A stretch of 22,236 nt of DNA from an uncultured Bacteroides sp. (GTDB lineage Bacteria > Bacteroidota > Bacteroidia > Bacteroidales > Bacteroidaceae): positions 1-22,236 of the forward strand of contig NZ_CASFWU010000042.1 in the NCBI RefSeq assembly GCF_949298305.1, given 5' to 3'. Of the stretch, positions 1 through 7,482 are shown in pieces. The position numbers and the translations under genes were made by a program. How positions within the stretch are numbered: position 1 is the first letter of the stretch; each line of letters starts with the position of its first letter. The notes beneath the pieces were generated by a model, which saw nothing but the letters and a program-made list of their open reading frames with translations, was not told the origin of the DNA and ran no database searches.

Positions 1-38
1 GTTCGTGCTATCCGTGCCTGAACACATTATCGGTACAA

Positions 39-2591
39 TTACTTCCGCGTACACTCCGACTCGTCCATGTAGAGGTAGGACTTGCGGTAGCCGCCCAGGT
101 CGACTACAATCTTCTCCAGCACCACGGCGGGATGGAGGGGCTTGAAGTCGAGCAGATAGGTGCCGTCGGCCGAGGCGGGCAGGGTGAGCGTCACTTCCTT
201 CTCTATCACGCGGCGGGCCACGGTGGGATAGAAGACGGAGTAGACGTTCTCGGGCAGTTCGTTCAGGTTGTGGTTGAAGTTGACGGTCTCTTCGTTGCCA
301 CCACGGAAACCTACAGTGTACTTATGCCCCTCTACGTCCTGGAAGGCCAGGGTGGACTTCACCACGACGATGACCTTCACCTGCTTCAGGTCGCGGGCCT
401 CGGCGGGCAGCTTCATCTTATAAGAGAGCGACGAACCGGCCACGGGCACGGTATAAGGCATCTGTGTGACGCCGCCCAGCGTGCGGCCCATGTCGGGAAT
501 CACCTTCCACGACGCGCCTTCGGCGGCCTGGCACTCGAAGAAGTGGGGAGCCTCCATGGCCACGTAGCCGTCGGCACCCGTAAAGACGTAGCCGCCCACG
601 GCTTTCTCGGGCTCATCGATGCGGAACACTTCGGGCAGGCGGTCGGCAGGGAAGTCGTCGTTCCACGAGCGGTAGCCGATGTGCTTCTGTATCATCATGT
701 TCTTCCACTTGCCGCCGGACATCACGTTGTTGTAGTCGTCGGTCAGGGCCTTGTCGCGGGCGAAGGTCTGCTCCACCTTGTCGGCCCAGGCGTTGGCTTC
801 GGGATTGCCTTCGGCATAGAGCTTGTGGTTCATGGCCTGGGCGTAGTACATTTCGTAGAGGTTTGACATGGCCTGCACGGGGAAGAGTATCAGCTGTTTG
901 TAGGCGTCGCGGTAGGCAGGTGCCAAGGTGAGATACTGCCGCAGGGCCTCGGCTTCGAGGCGGGCATAGTCGTCGGCCGCCTGCTTCCATTCGCCCGTGG
1001 CGAGGTTGTAGGTGCGGGCGTCGAGCATCTCAGGCGTCACGCGGCCGTTGTACTTGCTGTACAGGTTGAGGATGCGGGCAGCTTCGTCGGCCTGCTCCTC
1101 GCCAAAGGCCTGGGCACAGAAGTTGCGCGGATGCTGCATGAAGTTCTCGGCGGTATAGGCCAGGGGGTTCCAGGCCATGTCGAGGAAGAGCGTGATGGGG
1201 TACTCCATCGGCTTGAGGTCGCCCACGTTGAGCACCCAGAGTTTGTCCACACCGTATTCGTAGGTCAGGTGGAGCTGTTCCCACATGCCTTGGATGGGAG
1301 TCACGTTCAGCCATTTCGTGTTGCGGGGCGCGCCCACGTAGTCCACGTGGTAGTACATGCCGAAGCCACCGGGATGCTTGCGTTCCTCGGCATTGGGCAG
1401 ACGGCGCACGTTGCCCCAGTTGTCGTCGCAGAGCAGCATGATGACGTCGTCGGGCACACGCATTCCCTTGTCGTAGTAATCGAGCACTTCCTTGTAGAGC
1501 GCCCACACCTGGGGCGTCTCCTTGGCGGGCCGGCCGGTGACTTCCTTGATGATGCGGCGTTGGTTGTCGACAATGTCTTCGAGCAGTTTCACGTTGGTGT
1601 CCTCGCTCATGGCTTCGTCGCCGTCGCCGCGCATGCCGATGGTCACCACGTCTTCGGTGCCCTTCATGCGCTCGATGCCCTCGCGGAAGAACCGGTCGAT
1701 GACTTCTTTATTGGTCGAATAGTTCCAGGCACCGTACTCCTTGCGCTTGCGTGCCCACTCCTGGTGGTTGCGTGCCATCGGTTCGTGGTGCGAGGTGCCG
1801 ATGATGACACCCATCTCGTCGGCCAGACGTCCGTTCTCGGGGTCGTCGGCATAGAAGGCCCAGCTCCACATGGCCGGCCACAGGAAGTTGCCACGCAGGC
1901 GGAGAATCAGTTCGTACACCTTTCCGTAGAACTCGTGGCCGCCGTAGTTGGTGCCGAAAGCGTGCTTCACCCATCCGGTGAGGCAGGGCGCCTCGTCGTT
2001 CAGGAAGATGCCGCGATAGGTCACCGCAGGCTCGCCGTCGGTATAGACACCGGGACGGACGCAGACGGCCTCGCGGGTCTGTACGGGCACGTCGGCCCAC
2101 CAGTACCAGGGCGATACGCCCATCTGGCGGGACAGTTCGTAGATGCCGTAGATGGTGCCGCGCTTGTCGCTGCCGGCAATGAGCAGCACGTCGCCTTCGA
2201 TGCCCTCAAGGGGTGCGTGGAGGGTGGTGATGATGTATTTCTCGCGTGCGCCTTGCAGCTGTTTCTTGTCCAGCTTCTTGGCTTTTATCAGTTGCTTGAT
2301 GAGGGGGCTTTGGTCGGCCGAACCGACAAGGATTTTCACGTCGGCCGCAGCAGTAGCAGTCCTGCCGGCCTTCACTCCCACTACTCTCTCGAAATCGGCC
2401 TGCAGGTTTTCCACGGCCATCAGCACGCCCTTGTGGTCGTCGTCGCTGCACCAGATGACGGGCGCCGCACTGCCGGCAGCATAAAGGGTGAGGCCGTCGG
2501 CCGACGGAGTGAAGGTGACAAACTGGTCGGCTGCCCGCACAGACAATACCGACATCCATAACAATAGGAATAAAGTAGAAATGTATTTCAT
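39..2591 (-). CDS. GH115 family xylan alpha-1,2-glucuronidase, exported
   Basis: This 850-residue protein matches the glycoside hydrolase family 115 architecture and usual length (about 800-950 residues). Family members remove glucuronic acid or 4-O-methyl-glucuronic acid side chains from xylan or other glycans. A Sec signal peptide is visible (residues 1-20, ending SVRA before ADQ), so the enzyme acts in the periplasm or at the surface. An N-terminal alpha/beta domain (about 25-170) is followed by the catalytic barrel (about 180-480), a helical region and a C-terminal beta domain (about 660-850). Residues D199 (LNDEAP), H268 (TSHHEP), E368 (LYKEVLDYYD), D389 and N391 (CDDNWG) sit at a constant offset of 7 from the active-site residues I recall for Bacteroides ovatus BoAgu115A, so the site looks complete. 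No SusC/SusD lies beside it; the PUL begins about 5 kb away, past unrelated genes. It may belong to a locus left of the window or act alone. The family call is firm; the substrate is inferred. Confidence 0.93.
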   Translation of the reverse strand: MKYISTLFLLLWMSVLSVRAADQFVTFTPSADGLTLYAAGSAAPVIWCSDDDHKGVLMAVENLQADFERVVGVKAGRTATAAADVKILVGSADQSPLIKQLIKAKKLDKKQLQGAREKYIITTLHAPLEGIEGDVLLIAGSDKRGTIYGIYELSRQMGVSPWYWWADVPVQTREAVCVRPGVYTDGEPAVTYRGIFLNDEAPCLTGWVKHAFGTNYGGHEFYGKVYELILRLRGNFLWPAMWSWAFYADDPENGRLADEMGVIIGTSHHEPMARNHQEWARKRKEYGAWNYSTNKEVIDRFFREGIERMKGTEDVVTIGMRGDGDEAMSEDTNVKLLEDIVDNQRRIIKEVTGRPAKETPQVWALYKEVLDYYDKGMRVPDDVIMLLCDDNWGNVRRLPNAEERKHPGGFGMYYHVDYVGAPRNTKWLNVTPIQGMWEQLHLTYEYGVDKLWVLNVGDLKPMEYPITLFLDMAWNPLAYTAENFMQHPRNFCAQAFGEEQADEAARILNLYSKYNGRVTPEMLDARTYNLATGEWKQAADDYARLEAEALRQYLTLAPAYRDAYKQLILFPVQAMSNLYEMYYAQAMNHKLYAEGNPEANAWADKVEQTFARDKALTDDYNNVMSGGKWKNMMIQKHIGYRSWNDDFPADRLPEVFRIDEPEKAVGGYVFTGADGYVAMEAPHFFECQAAEGASWKVIPDMGRTLGGVTQMPYTVPVAGSSLSYKMKLPAEARDLKQVKVIVVVKSTLAFQDVEGHKYTVGFRGGNEETVNFNHNLNELPENVYSVFYPTVARRVIEKEVTLTLPASADGTYLLDFKPLHPAVVLEKIVVDLGGYRKSYLYMDESECTRK

Positions 2592-2615
2592 GGCATTTTT
2601 AAGTTAATGATGCCA

Positions 2616-2623
2616 CAAAAATA
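2616..2623 (-). promoter_or_regulatory. Putative Bacteroides -7 promoter element for the GH115 gene
   Basis: Read on the minus strand this is TATTTTTG, an exact match to the Bacteroidales -7 consensus TAnnTTTG, 24 bases before the GH115 start codon. No TTTG lies at the expected -33 distance, so the promoter is supported by one element only. Confidence 0.5.
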
Positions 2624-2837
2624 ACGAGCTCCCGGCGAAAATGTCTTATAAACGTATTACATATACTTACACCCACGTTACACCCGCCTTATTTTTACTC
2701 TCCAAAGCCGTTCCGGATTGGGCCAAGCGCCCATCAAAGCCGGAACAGCGCCCGGAAGCTGTCTACCGTCATATCTATAACACGGGACAGCGTCCGGTCA
2801 AATCGGGCGCCGACAGCATACAGGCATTGTCGTCCCT

Positions 2838-2926
2838 GCAAGCAGGCTGCAGCCGCACTGCATGCAGGCTTGCAGCATCGGTGCAAAACTGTGTGCAGCC
2901 GCGCTGCAACAAGCGTGCAGCGCACA
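2838..2926. repeat. TGCA-rich imperfect repeat and palindrome cluster
   Basis: Within about 90 bases TGCA occurs repeatedly. The 15-mer TGCAGCCGC(A/G)CTGCA occurs at 2848-2862 and 2894-2908, 46 bases apart with one mismatch. The second copy folds as TGCAGC-CGC-GCTGCA. Perfect palindromes GCTGCAGC (2847-2854) and CTGCATGCAG (2858-2867) lie inside. No reading frame explains the pattern. Confidence 0.6.
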
Positions 2927-2973
2927 GCCCACCCGTGGCGCGGCACGCTACGCCCTGTATGGAGGAACGGGGA

Positions 2974-3426
2974 CTACCAGACCAATGTCTGTTCGTAGCC
3001 GTCGAAACACGGCGCCGCATCCAGCCCCATGTCGCGGAAGACGGCGGCAATCCGCTCCTGTTCCTCGGGAGAGATGAGCCGCTTGCCGTTACGGCTGAGG
3101 TAGAAATAGCGCTCGGACGAGAAGCAGGCCACGACCCGGGCACGCACCACGGAAGCCAGCTTCACGGGCACATCGTCGAACAGGTGCATCATGCCCCGGG
3201 CAAAGCGGACCGGTGTGTCGGGACGGTAGAGGGGACAGGCGGAAGAGCCGGACAGGCCGGCCACATAACAGGGATTGACGGCATGCAGTGTCTGGGGTTG
3301 CTGATTCCCGCCCTGTCCGAGCAGGCGGGCGGCAATGGCGCGCAGGCACGTGCCGCATTGGGGACACTTGTCAAGGCCCGCAAAGCAATAGGTATAGGCA
3401 CGGGGCACGTCTTGTAGCTGTATCAT
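2974..3426 (-). CDS. Cysteine-rich Bacteroidales protein of unknown function (DUF6078-like)
   Basis: A 150-residue protein that resembles the Bacteroidales-restricted DUF6078 family (family number from memory). No enzymatic function is known to me. Residues 14-27 hold C14 and a CxxCxxC motif (C21, C24, C27), with further cysteines at 53 (VNPCYV) and 64 (SSACPLY). Such spacing could bind zinc or an iron-sulfur cluster, but this is not shown. The C-terminal half has a basic FYLSRNGKRLISPEEQERI stretch and ends in an aromatic tail. There is no signal peptide, so it is probably cytoplasmic. The start codon overlaps the stop of the upstream gene in an ATGA tetranucleotide, which indicates translational coupling and supports this start. 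It is the second gene of a two-gene unit with 3423-4067. Confidence 0.85.
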   Translation of the reverse strand: MIQLQDVPRAYTYCFAGLDKCPQCGTCLRAIAARLLGQGGNQQPQTLHAVNPCYVAGLSGSSACPLYRPDTPVRFARGMMHLFDDVPVKLASVVRARVVACFSSERYFYLSRNGKRLISPEEQERIAAVFRDMGLDAAPCFDGYEQTLVW

Positions 3427-4067
3427 TGGGGTTCGGTTTTAGTCTGTATCATCTTCAGGTATCGGCCGATGACCTCGGCCGACTCGCTGGTTTCGTTCTC
3501 GAAGCGGGCCTTCAGGCGGGGGAAGCCGTCCAGTAATTGCAGCATCTTCTCCTTGCCCACAAACTCGGAGCGGCCCGTCCCGGGGTCGAGCTCGTAGTAG
3601 ACGCGGTCGTGTACAAGCCCCGAGGCGGCAATGGCATCGCCCACCTCGCCTCCCAGCCTGGCGGCGTCGGCCGGCATCAGGGTGCTGGTGGCCGCCTGTC
3701 CCACGGGCTGTGCGGAGAAGTAGATTTTCCCTCCCACCCACATGGCGGGTGCATACCACTGCCCGAAGCGGTAGCGCTTGTAGCGCATCTTGCGGCAATT
3801 GACGTAGAGCGCCGTATCCACACGCACGGCATAGCAGCGCTTGCGCAGGTAGCGGCTCATGCCCGAGTTGTCGGGAGCCTCAATGCGGTAATCGGCCCCT
3901 CCCATCAGATAAATCTGGTTCTTGGAACGCCGTTCCACCGACAGGGTGGTCACCGTGTCGCCCCGCTCTTCCACCAGTTCTTTCAGGTTGGCATACATGA
4001 TTTGCTGCCCTACCGCAGGGATGGCAGGCAACAGCGCAAACAGCCATAATATGTATCTTCGTATCAT
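3423..4067 (-). CDS. Exported Bacteroidales protein of unknown function (possibly DUF6563)
   Basis: A 214-residue protein when read from the ATG at 4067. That start is preferred to a GTG three codons upstream because a GAGG sequence lies at a plausible ribosome-binding distance and the protein then opens with a clean signal peptide (MIRRYILWLFALLPAIPAVG before QQI). The mature part is basic, with the conserved-looking stretches ERGDTVTTLSVERRSKNQ, LRKRCYAVRVDTALYVNCR and WYAPAMWVGGKIYFSAQP. I recognise it as a family common in Bacteroides, possibly DUF6563, with no assigned function. It is the promoter-proximal gene of a two-gene unit and overlaps the next gene by four bases. The pairing of an exported protein with a cytoplasmic cysteine-rich one is the only functional hint. 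Confidence 0.85.
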   Translation of the reverse strand: MIRRYILWLFALLPAIPAVGQQIMYANLKELVEERGDTVTTLSVERRSKNQIYLMGGADYRIEAPDNSGMSRYLRKRCYAVRVDTALYVNCRKMRYKRYRFGQWYAPAMWVGGKIYFSAQPVGQAATSTLMPADAARLGGEVGDAIAASGLVHDRVYYELDPGTGRSEFVGKEKMLQLLDGFPRLKARFENETSESAEVIGRYLKMIQTKTEPQ

Positions 4068-4106
4068 ACGGCACACCTCTTTTTCCTTTTCATCGTTTTC
4101 AGCTCC

Positions 4107-4138
4107 GAAAGTTACACCATTCTTTGAAAACGTCCAAA
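4107..4138 (-). promoter_or_regulatory. Bacteroides-type -33/-7 promoter for the 3423-4067 / 2974-3426 unit
   Basis: On the minus strand the -33 element TTTG (4135-4138) is followed after exactly 20 bases by TAACTTTC (4107-4114), which matches seven of eight positions of TAnnTTTG. The -7 box is about 40 bases upstream of the ATG at 4067. This is the only promoter in the window with both elements at the expected spacing. Confidence 0.65.
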
Positions 4139-4198
4139 CTTAAAGCGAAAAGAAATGAATTGCCCGGTTCCGGCCTCACGGAATCCACTGATTCTTCC

Positions 4199-4206
4199 TA
4201 TCTTTG
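4199..4206 (+). promoter_or_regulatory. Putative -7 promoter element for the MutS-like gene
   Basis: TATCTTTG is an exact match to TAnnTTTG, 28 bases before the ATG at 4235. No TTTG sits 19-21 bases upstream. Its position supports the start at 4235 and argues against a longer frame that would open at 4124. Confidence 0.55.
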
Positions 4207-4234
4207 CCGCTTTGAAAAAAGACATCACAAGACA

Positions 4235-6046
4235 ATGGACAACTTACAACAGATAGCCGACCGCTACCGCAGCCAGGCGGAAGCGGCGCAACAGGAACTC
4301 AACCGAGTGCAACAACGCATTTACCGCATCGGGACGCTGCGCGTGGTGCTGTTCGTGGCCTGCGTGGCCGGACTGATTTACTTCCGCAGCGAAGGCTGGG
4401 GCGTGCTCTGCGCCGTAGCGGCCGTGACGATGCTGCCCTTCATCCTGCTGATAAAGCGGCACAACCGCCTCTTTGCCCGCAAGGACTACCTGGAAAAGAA
4501 AGCGGAGGTGAACCGGCAGGAACTGGCCGCGCTGGACTATGACACCTCGGCCTTCGACGGCGGCGACGAATATGCCGACCCCGCCCACCTGTACACGTTC
4601 GACCTCGACGTCTTCGGGCCGCGCTCGCTGTTCCAGTACATCAACCGCACCTGCACGCAGCCCGGCAAGGAACGGCTGGCCGCCTGGCTGGAGAAGCATC
4701 TGGAGAACCGCGAAGAGATTGTCCGTCGGCAGGAAGCCGTGCGCGAACTGGCCGACGAACTCCAGTTCAGGCAACGCTTCCGCATACTGGGCCTGCTCTA
4801 TAAAGGCAAGAAGGCCGACGAAAACGAACTGCGCGCCTGGGCCGAAAGCCCCAGCATCTTCCGGAAAAGACGGGTGCTGCGCCTGCTGCCCGCCCTGGTG
4901 ACGGGCGTCAACGTCCTGTGCCTGCCGGCCGTTGTCTTCGGGCTGCTGCCGGGCACCGTGTGGGGAGTCGTCTGGACGGCATTCGTCATAAGCAGTTTCG
5001 CCTTTACGGGAAAGGTCACCAAGATACAGTCGGTCTACGGCAAGAAGCTGCAGATACTGGGCACCTATGCCAACCTGCTGAAACTGATGGACAAGCAGGA
5101 CGTACAGGCCGCGCTGCTAAGGGGCATCAAGGAAGAAATCGGCGGCGAGCAGCGGAAGGCTTCGCAGTCCATCCAGCAGCTCAGCCGGCTGATGAACGAA
5201 CTGGACCAGCGCAACAACATGTTCATGTACACCGTGCTCAACGGCTGCTTCTTCTGGGAGCTGCGGCAAATCATGCGCATCGAGGCCTGGAAGGAACAGC
5301 ACGCCGCCGAGCTGCCCCGCTGGCTCAACGCCATCGGAGAGACGGACACCCTCTGCTCGCTGGGCACCTTCGCCTACAACCATCCCGGCTACGTCTACCC
5401 CACCTTCGCCGACACGCCCTTCTGCTTCCGCGGCACGGCGCTGGGCCATCCGCTGATGCACCGCGACCGCTGCGTGCGCAACGACATCGACATCGCCAAG
5501 CGGCCCTACTTCATCATCATCACCGGCGCCAACATGGCGGGCAAGAGCACCTACCTGCGCACCATCGGCGTGAACTACCTGCTGGCCTGCATCGGCGCCC
5601 CGGTCTTTGCCCGCGAACTGCAGCTCTACCCGGCCCGCCTCGTCACCAGCCTGCGCACCAGCGACTCGCTCAGCGACAACGAATCCTATTTCTTTGCCGA
5701 GCTGAAACGGCTGAAGCTCATCATCGACAAGCTGCAGGCCGGCGAAGAACTCTTCATCATCCTGGACGAGATACTGAAAGGCACCAACTCGACGGACAAG
5801 CAGAAAGGCTCGCTCGCCCTCATCCGCCAGTTCATGACGCTGCGGGCCAACGGCATCATAGCCACACACGACCTGCTGCTGGGTACGCTGGCCGATGCCT
5901 ACCCCGACAACATCCGCAACTTCTGCTTCGAGGCCGACATCACCGCCGACGAACTGACCTTCTCCTACCGCCTGCGCCCCGGCGTGGCGCAGAACATGAA
6001 CGCCTGCTTCCTGATGAAGAAGATGGGAATAGCCATGACGGACTAA
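4235..6046 (+). CDS. Membrane-anchored MutS-domain ATPase
   Basis: A 603-residue protein whose C-terminal third (about 400-600) is the MutS ATPase domain. Walker A is GANMAGKS (431-438), and Walker B/D-loop is IILDEILKGTNSTDK with D511 and E512. The region after Walker A reads as a standard MutS core. The lesion-binding domains of true MutS and the Smr domain of MutS2 are absent. Instead there is an N-terminal coiled segment (1-32) and four hydrophobic segments: about 35-50 and 55-73, then a hairpin near 215-260. This membrane-anchored form recurs in Bacteroidetes and is usually annotated as a mismatch-repair protein, but a role in mismatch repair is unproven. The frame is open 37 codons further upstream, but the ATG at 4235 follows a -7 element and an AT-rich leader. 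The gene is transcribed alone and is convergent with 6146-6673. Confidence 0.9.
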   Translation: MDNLQQIADRYRSQAEAAQQELNRVQQRIYRIGTLRVVLFVACVAGLIYFRSEGWGVLCAVAAVTMLPFILLIKRHNRLFARKDYLEKKAEVNRQELAALDYDTSAFDGGDEYADPAHLYTFDLDVFGPRSLFQYINRTCTQPGKERLAAWLEKHLENREEIVRRQEAVRELADELQFRQRFRILGLLYKGKKADENELRAWAESPSIFRKRRVLRLLPALVTGVNVLCLPAVVFGLLPGTVWGVVWTAFVISSFAFTGKVTKIQSVYGKKLQILGTYANLLKLMDKQDVQAALLRGIKEEIGGEQRKASQSIQQLSRLMNELDQRNNMFMYTVLNGCFFWELRQIMRIEAWKEQHAAELPRWLNAIGETDTLCSLGTFAYNHPGYVYPTFADTPFCFRGTALGHPLMHRDRCVRNDIDIAKRPYFIIITGANMAGKSTYLRTIGVNYLLACIGAPVFARELQLYPARLVTSLRTSDSLSDNESYFFAELKRLKLIIDKLQAGEELFIILDEILKGTNSTDKQKGSLALIRQFMTLRANGIIATHDLLLGTLADAYPDNIRNFCFEADITADELTFSYRLRPGVAQNMNACFLMKKMGIAMTD

Positions 6047-6061
6047 GCACAGGGGCTGGGA

Positions 6062-6098
6062 ATAAAAAAAAGGGATTGGCCGGACAACAGCCAATCCC
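6062..6098 (-). terminator. Intrinsic terminator for the 6146-6673 gene
   Basis: GGGATTGGC (6072-6080) pairs perfectly with GCCAATCCC (6090-6098) across a 9-base loop. On the minus strand the hairpin is followed by an eight-base T run (A run at 6064-6071), the form of a rho-independent terminator. There is no T run on the plus side, so it serves the minus-strand gene first, though it could also slow transcripts leaving the MutS-like gene. Confidence 0.85.
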
Positions 6099-6145
6099 CC
6101 AAACAAAGCTTAAAGTCAAGTCCAAGCCCGTCACGGGTATTTTAT

Positions 6146-6673
6146 TTACATTTTAGACAGGAATGTGGAAAGCGTGGCCGCCTCGTTGCCGGTAAAGTAC
6201 TTCACCTTGGTCACCGGAGTATAAGTGTAAGGAACAAACTGGAACAGCTGTACGGCTACAAACTTGCTGTCTTTGGTAATCATCACGTCCATGCGCACAT
6301 TGCCGCTCGTGCAGCTCTTCACGTCAGCGACCTCGGCAGTCACATTGTCCAGCTTGTCGGTCAGCCGGTTCAGGTATTTCAAATCGAAAAACAGGCTTCG
6401 CTCGGTAGCCACACTGCCGGTGGGCAGATACACCAGCTGCTTCGACTTCCAGAAGAGCCGGAAGATGCCGCCCAATATCAGGACCGTGCCGCATACCATC
6501 AGAGCCATGCTGACCGTAGAAGTATTGTCTGTCATACCGAAAACGGCCAGGAACAAAAGGACTCCAAGAAGTACCATCAACCCTGAAAAAATCAGAGATG
6601 AAACGCTGGTACGCTTAACAATATCGGGATGAGCCAATGTAAAAATAGTAGTGTTGGGAGTTTGAGTTGTCAT
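6146..6673 (-). CDS. Two-TM membrane protein of unknown function
   Basis: A 175-residue protein read from the ATG at 6673. A longer in-frame opening to 6883 adds low-quality sequence and is rejected. The N-terminal 24 residues are polar. Two hydrophobic segments follow: about 25-45 (SLIFSGLMVLLGVLLFLAVF) and about 52-71 (VSMALMVCGTVLILGGIFRL). They form a hairpin with a short outside loop. The C-terminal 100 residues are soluble and begin KSKQLVYLPTGS. They end in a segment with FVAVQLFQFVPYTYTPVTKV, which could be a small beta domain. I do not recognise the family, although proteins of this layout occur in Bacteroides. It has its own terminator at 6062-6098. No clear -7 element was found upstream. 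Confidence 0.8.
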   Translation of the reverse strand: MTTQTPNTTIFTLAHPDIVKRTSVSSLIFSGLMVLLGVLLFLAVFGMTDNTSTVSMALMVCGTVLILGGIFRLFWKSKQLVYLPTGSVATERSLFFDLKYLNRLTDKLDNVTAEVADVKSCTSGNVRMDVMITKDSKFVAVQLFQFVPYTYTPVTKVKYFTGNEAATLSTFLSKM

Positions 6674-6916
6674 AATGTATGTTTTTAAAGAATGAATAAA
6701 TGGGGATGTGCCGGCCTGCAACCGCAGCCGCCAAGAAACCGGCTTGTGCAAAAGCCCGGCCGCCTTTCTGCACACGGGCAGGAGACACCTGCTCCAGCCA
6801 GCAGGGGAAACACAGCACAGGCATTGCCAAAGGGGATGCCATCTCCCTACACCGAAGGGCAACGGAAAGCAGCCCGTACGCATAAGGACACGGCAAGGGG
6901 AAATTCTCAGAAAACG

Positions 6917-7330
6917 CTAAATGAGGATGCGCCTCAGTGTAAAGATGTAGTAATCGCACACCGGGCTACAGAAGTGGGAAGGAACGGACTCGTAAATCTT
7001 GCCTTGATACTGGCTGCGTACAGCCTCGTAACGGGCAAGCTCACCGACCCTTTCCTTTAAGAAAAACAGATATTCCATCACAGCCGAACGCTGCATGCGC
7101 GAAGAGCCCATAAGCTGCGGGCAGCCGTTGGCACCGGCCAGCTCGGCATCGGGCAGGCAAGGCCATTGGGGCATCGTGAAACGTTCTGACTCCTCTTGTT
7201 GGAAAGCCACTTGCTCCATTTGCACACAAGAAACAGCATCGGACAGGGAACTGTCCAACGCCTCACCCGCACGCTGGCCAATGGCCAGCACAAGTATCAG
7301 GATTCCTATGTACCTTAAAAAATGTGCCAT
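6917..7330 (-). CDS. Small exported or single-TM protein of unknown function
   Basis: A 137-residue protein from the ATG at 7330, chosen because it opens with a hydrophobic signal or anchor (HFLRYIGILILVLAIGQ, then RAGEA). The frame extends 15 codons upstream, but those codons cover a -7 promoter element. The mature part carries five cysteines (SCVQ, PCLP, GCPQ, FCSPVCDYY) and ends in the basic, hydrophobic tail YYIFTLRRILI. The cysteines would suit disulfides in the periplasm. I do not recognise the family. Its neighbours on the same strand (HTCS upstream, two-TM protein downstream) give no functional lead. The gaps on both sides make an operon unlikely. Confidence 0.65.
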   Translation of the reverse strand: MAHFLRYIGILILVLAIGQRAGEALDSSLSDAVSCVQMEQVAFQQEESERFTMPQWPCLPDAELAGANGCPQLMGSSRMQRSAVMEYLFFLKERVGELARYEAVRSQYQGKIYESVPSHFCSPVCDYYIFTLRRILI

Positions 7331-7339
7331 ACCTGCATG

Positions 7340-7347
7340 CAAAGATA
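7340..7347 (-). promoter_or_regulatory. Putative -7 element just upstream of the 6917-7330 gene
   Basis: On the minus strand TATCTTTG is an exact TAnnTTTG match, but it ends only nine bases before the ATG at 7330. Transcription would then begin a few bases before the start codon. An 8-bp palindrome TGCATGCA (7334-7341) overlaps it. Confidence 0.4.
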
Positions 7348-7456
7348 AATGTTTATTTGAAGACACCTGCCGCAACCCCCATCTTTTAATGTTTGTTCAG
7401 TAAAAGAAAGATATATACACACGCACACAGCCTTCCCTCCCCCGCCACGTCCGCCA

Positions 7457-7472
7457 GTCCGGCTCAACGGAC
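7457..7472 (-). terminator. Weak hairpin downstream of the HTCS gene
   Basis: GTCCG and CGGAC pair across a 6-base loop 10 bases after the HTCS stop, and the stem can extend past a mismatch. No T run follows closely, so a terminator role is uncertain. Confidence 0.25.
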
Positions 7473-7482
7473 AGGCAGGCGC

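Larger units (their letters stand above)
2592..2973. other. Intergenic region with no supported gene
   Basis: This gap of about 380 bases lies upstream of the GH115 gene and downstream of the minus-strand gene at 2974-3426. It holds the GH115 -7 element at its left edge and a TGCA-rich repeat cluster near 2838-2926. Reading frames that cross it, including a 258-codon plus-strand frame that runs into 3417, are low-complexity and overlap the recognisable minus-strand gene, so I do not call them. No intrinsic terminator was seen for the gene at 2974. Confidence 0.6.

Noticed and set aside
1131..2561. 476-codon plus-strand frame opposite GH115
   Set aside because: It is a Val/His-rich antisense shadow of a high-GC gene and has no recognisable domain.
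2641..3417. 258-codon plus-strand frame
   Set aside because: It overlaps the recognisable DUF6078-like gene on the other strand and crosses a low-complexity repeat. The translation shows no domain.
5117..6106. 329-codon minus-strand frame opposite the MutS-like gene
   Set aside because: Antisense shadow with Val/Gly/Gln bias and no domain.
4918..6156. 412-codon plus-strand frame within the MutS-like gene
   Set aside because: An out-of-frame shadow rich in Arg, His, Gln and Ala. The MutS frame carries the Walker motifs.
6674..6916. Upstream extension of the two-TM protein to 6883 and short plus-strand frames
   Set aside because: The extension adds 70 residues of skewed composition before a normal ATG with an AT-rich leader. 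I see no gene in these 243 bases.
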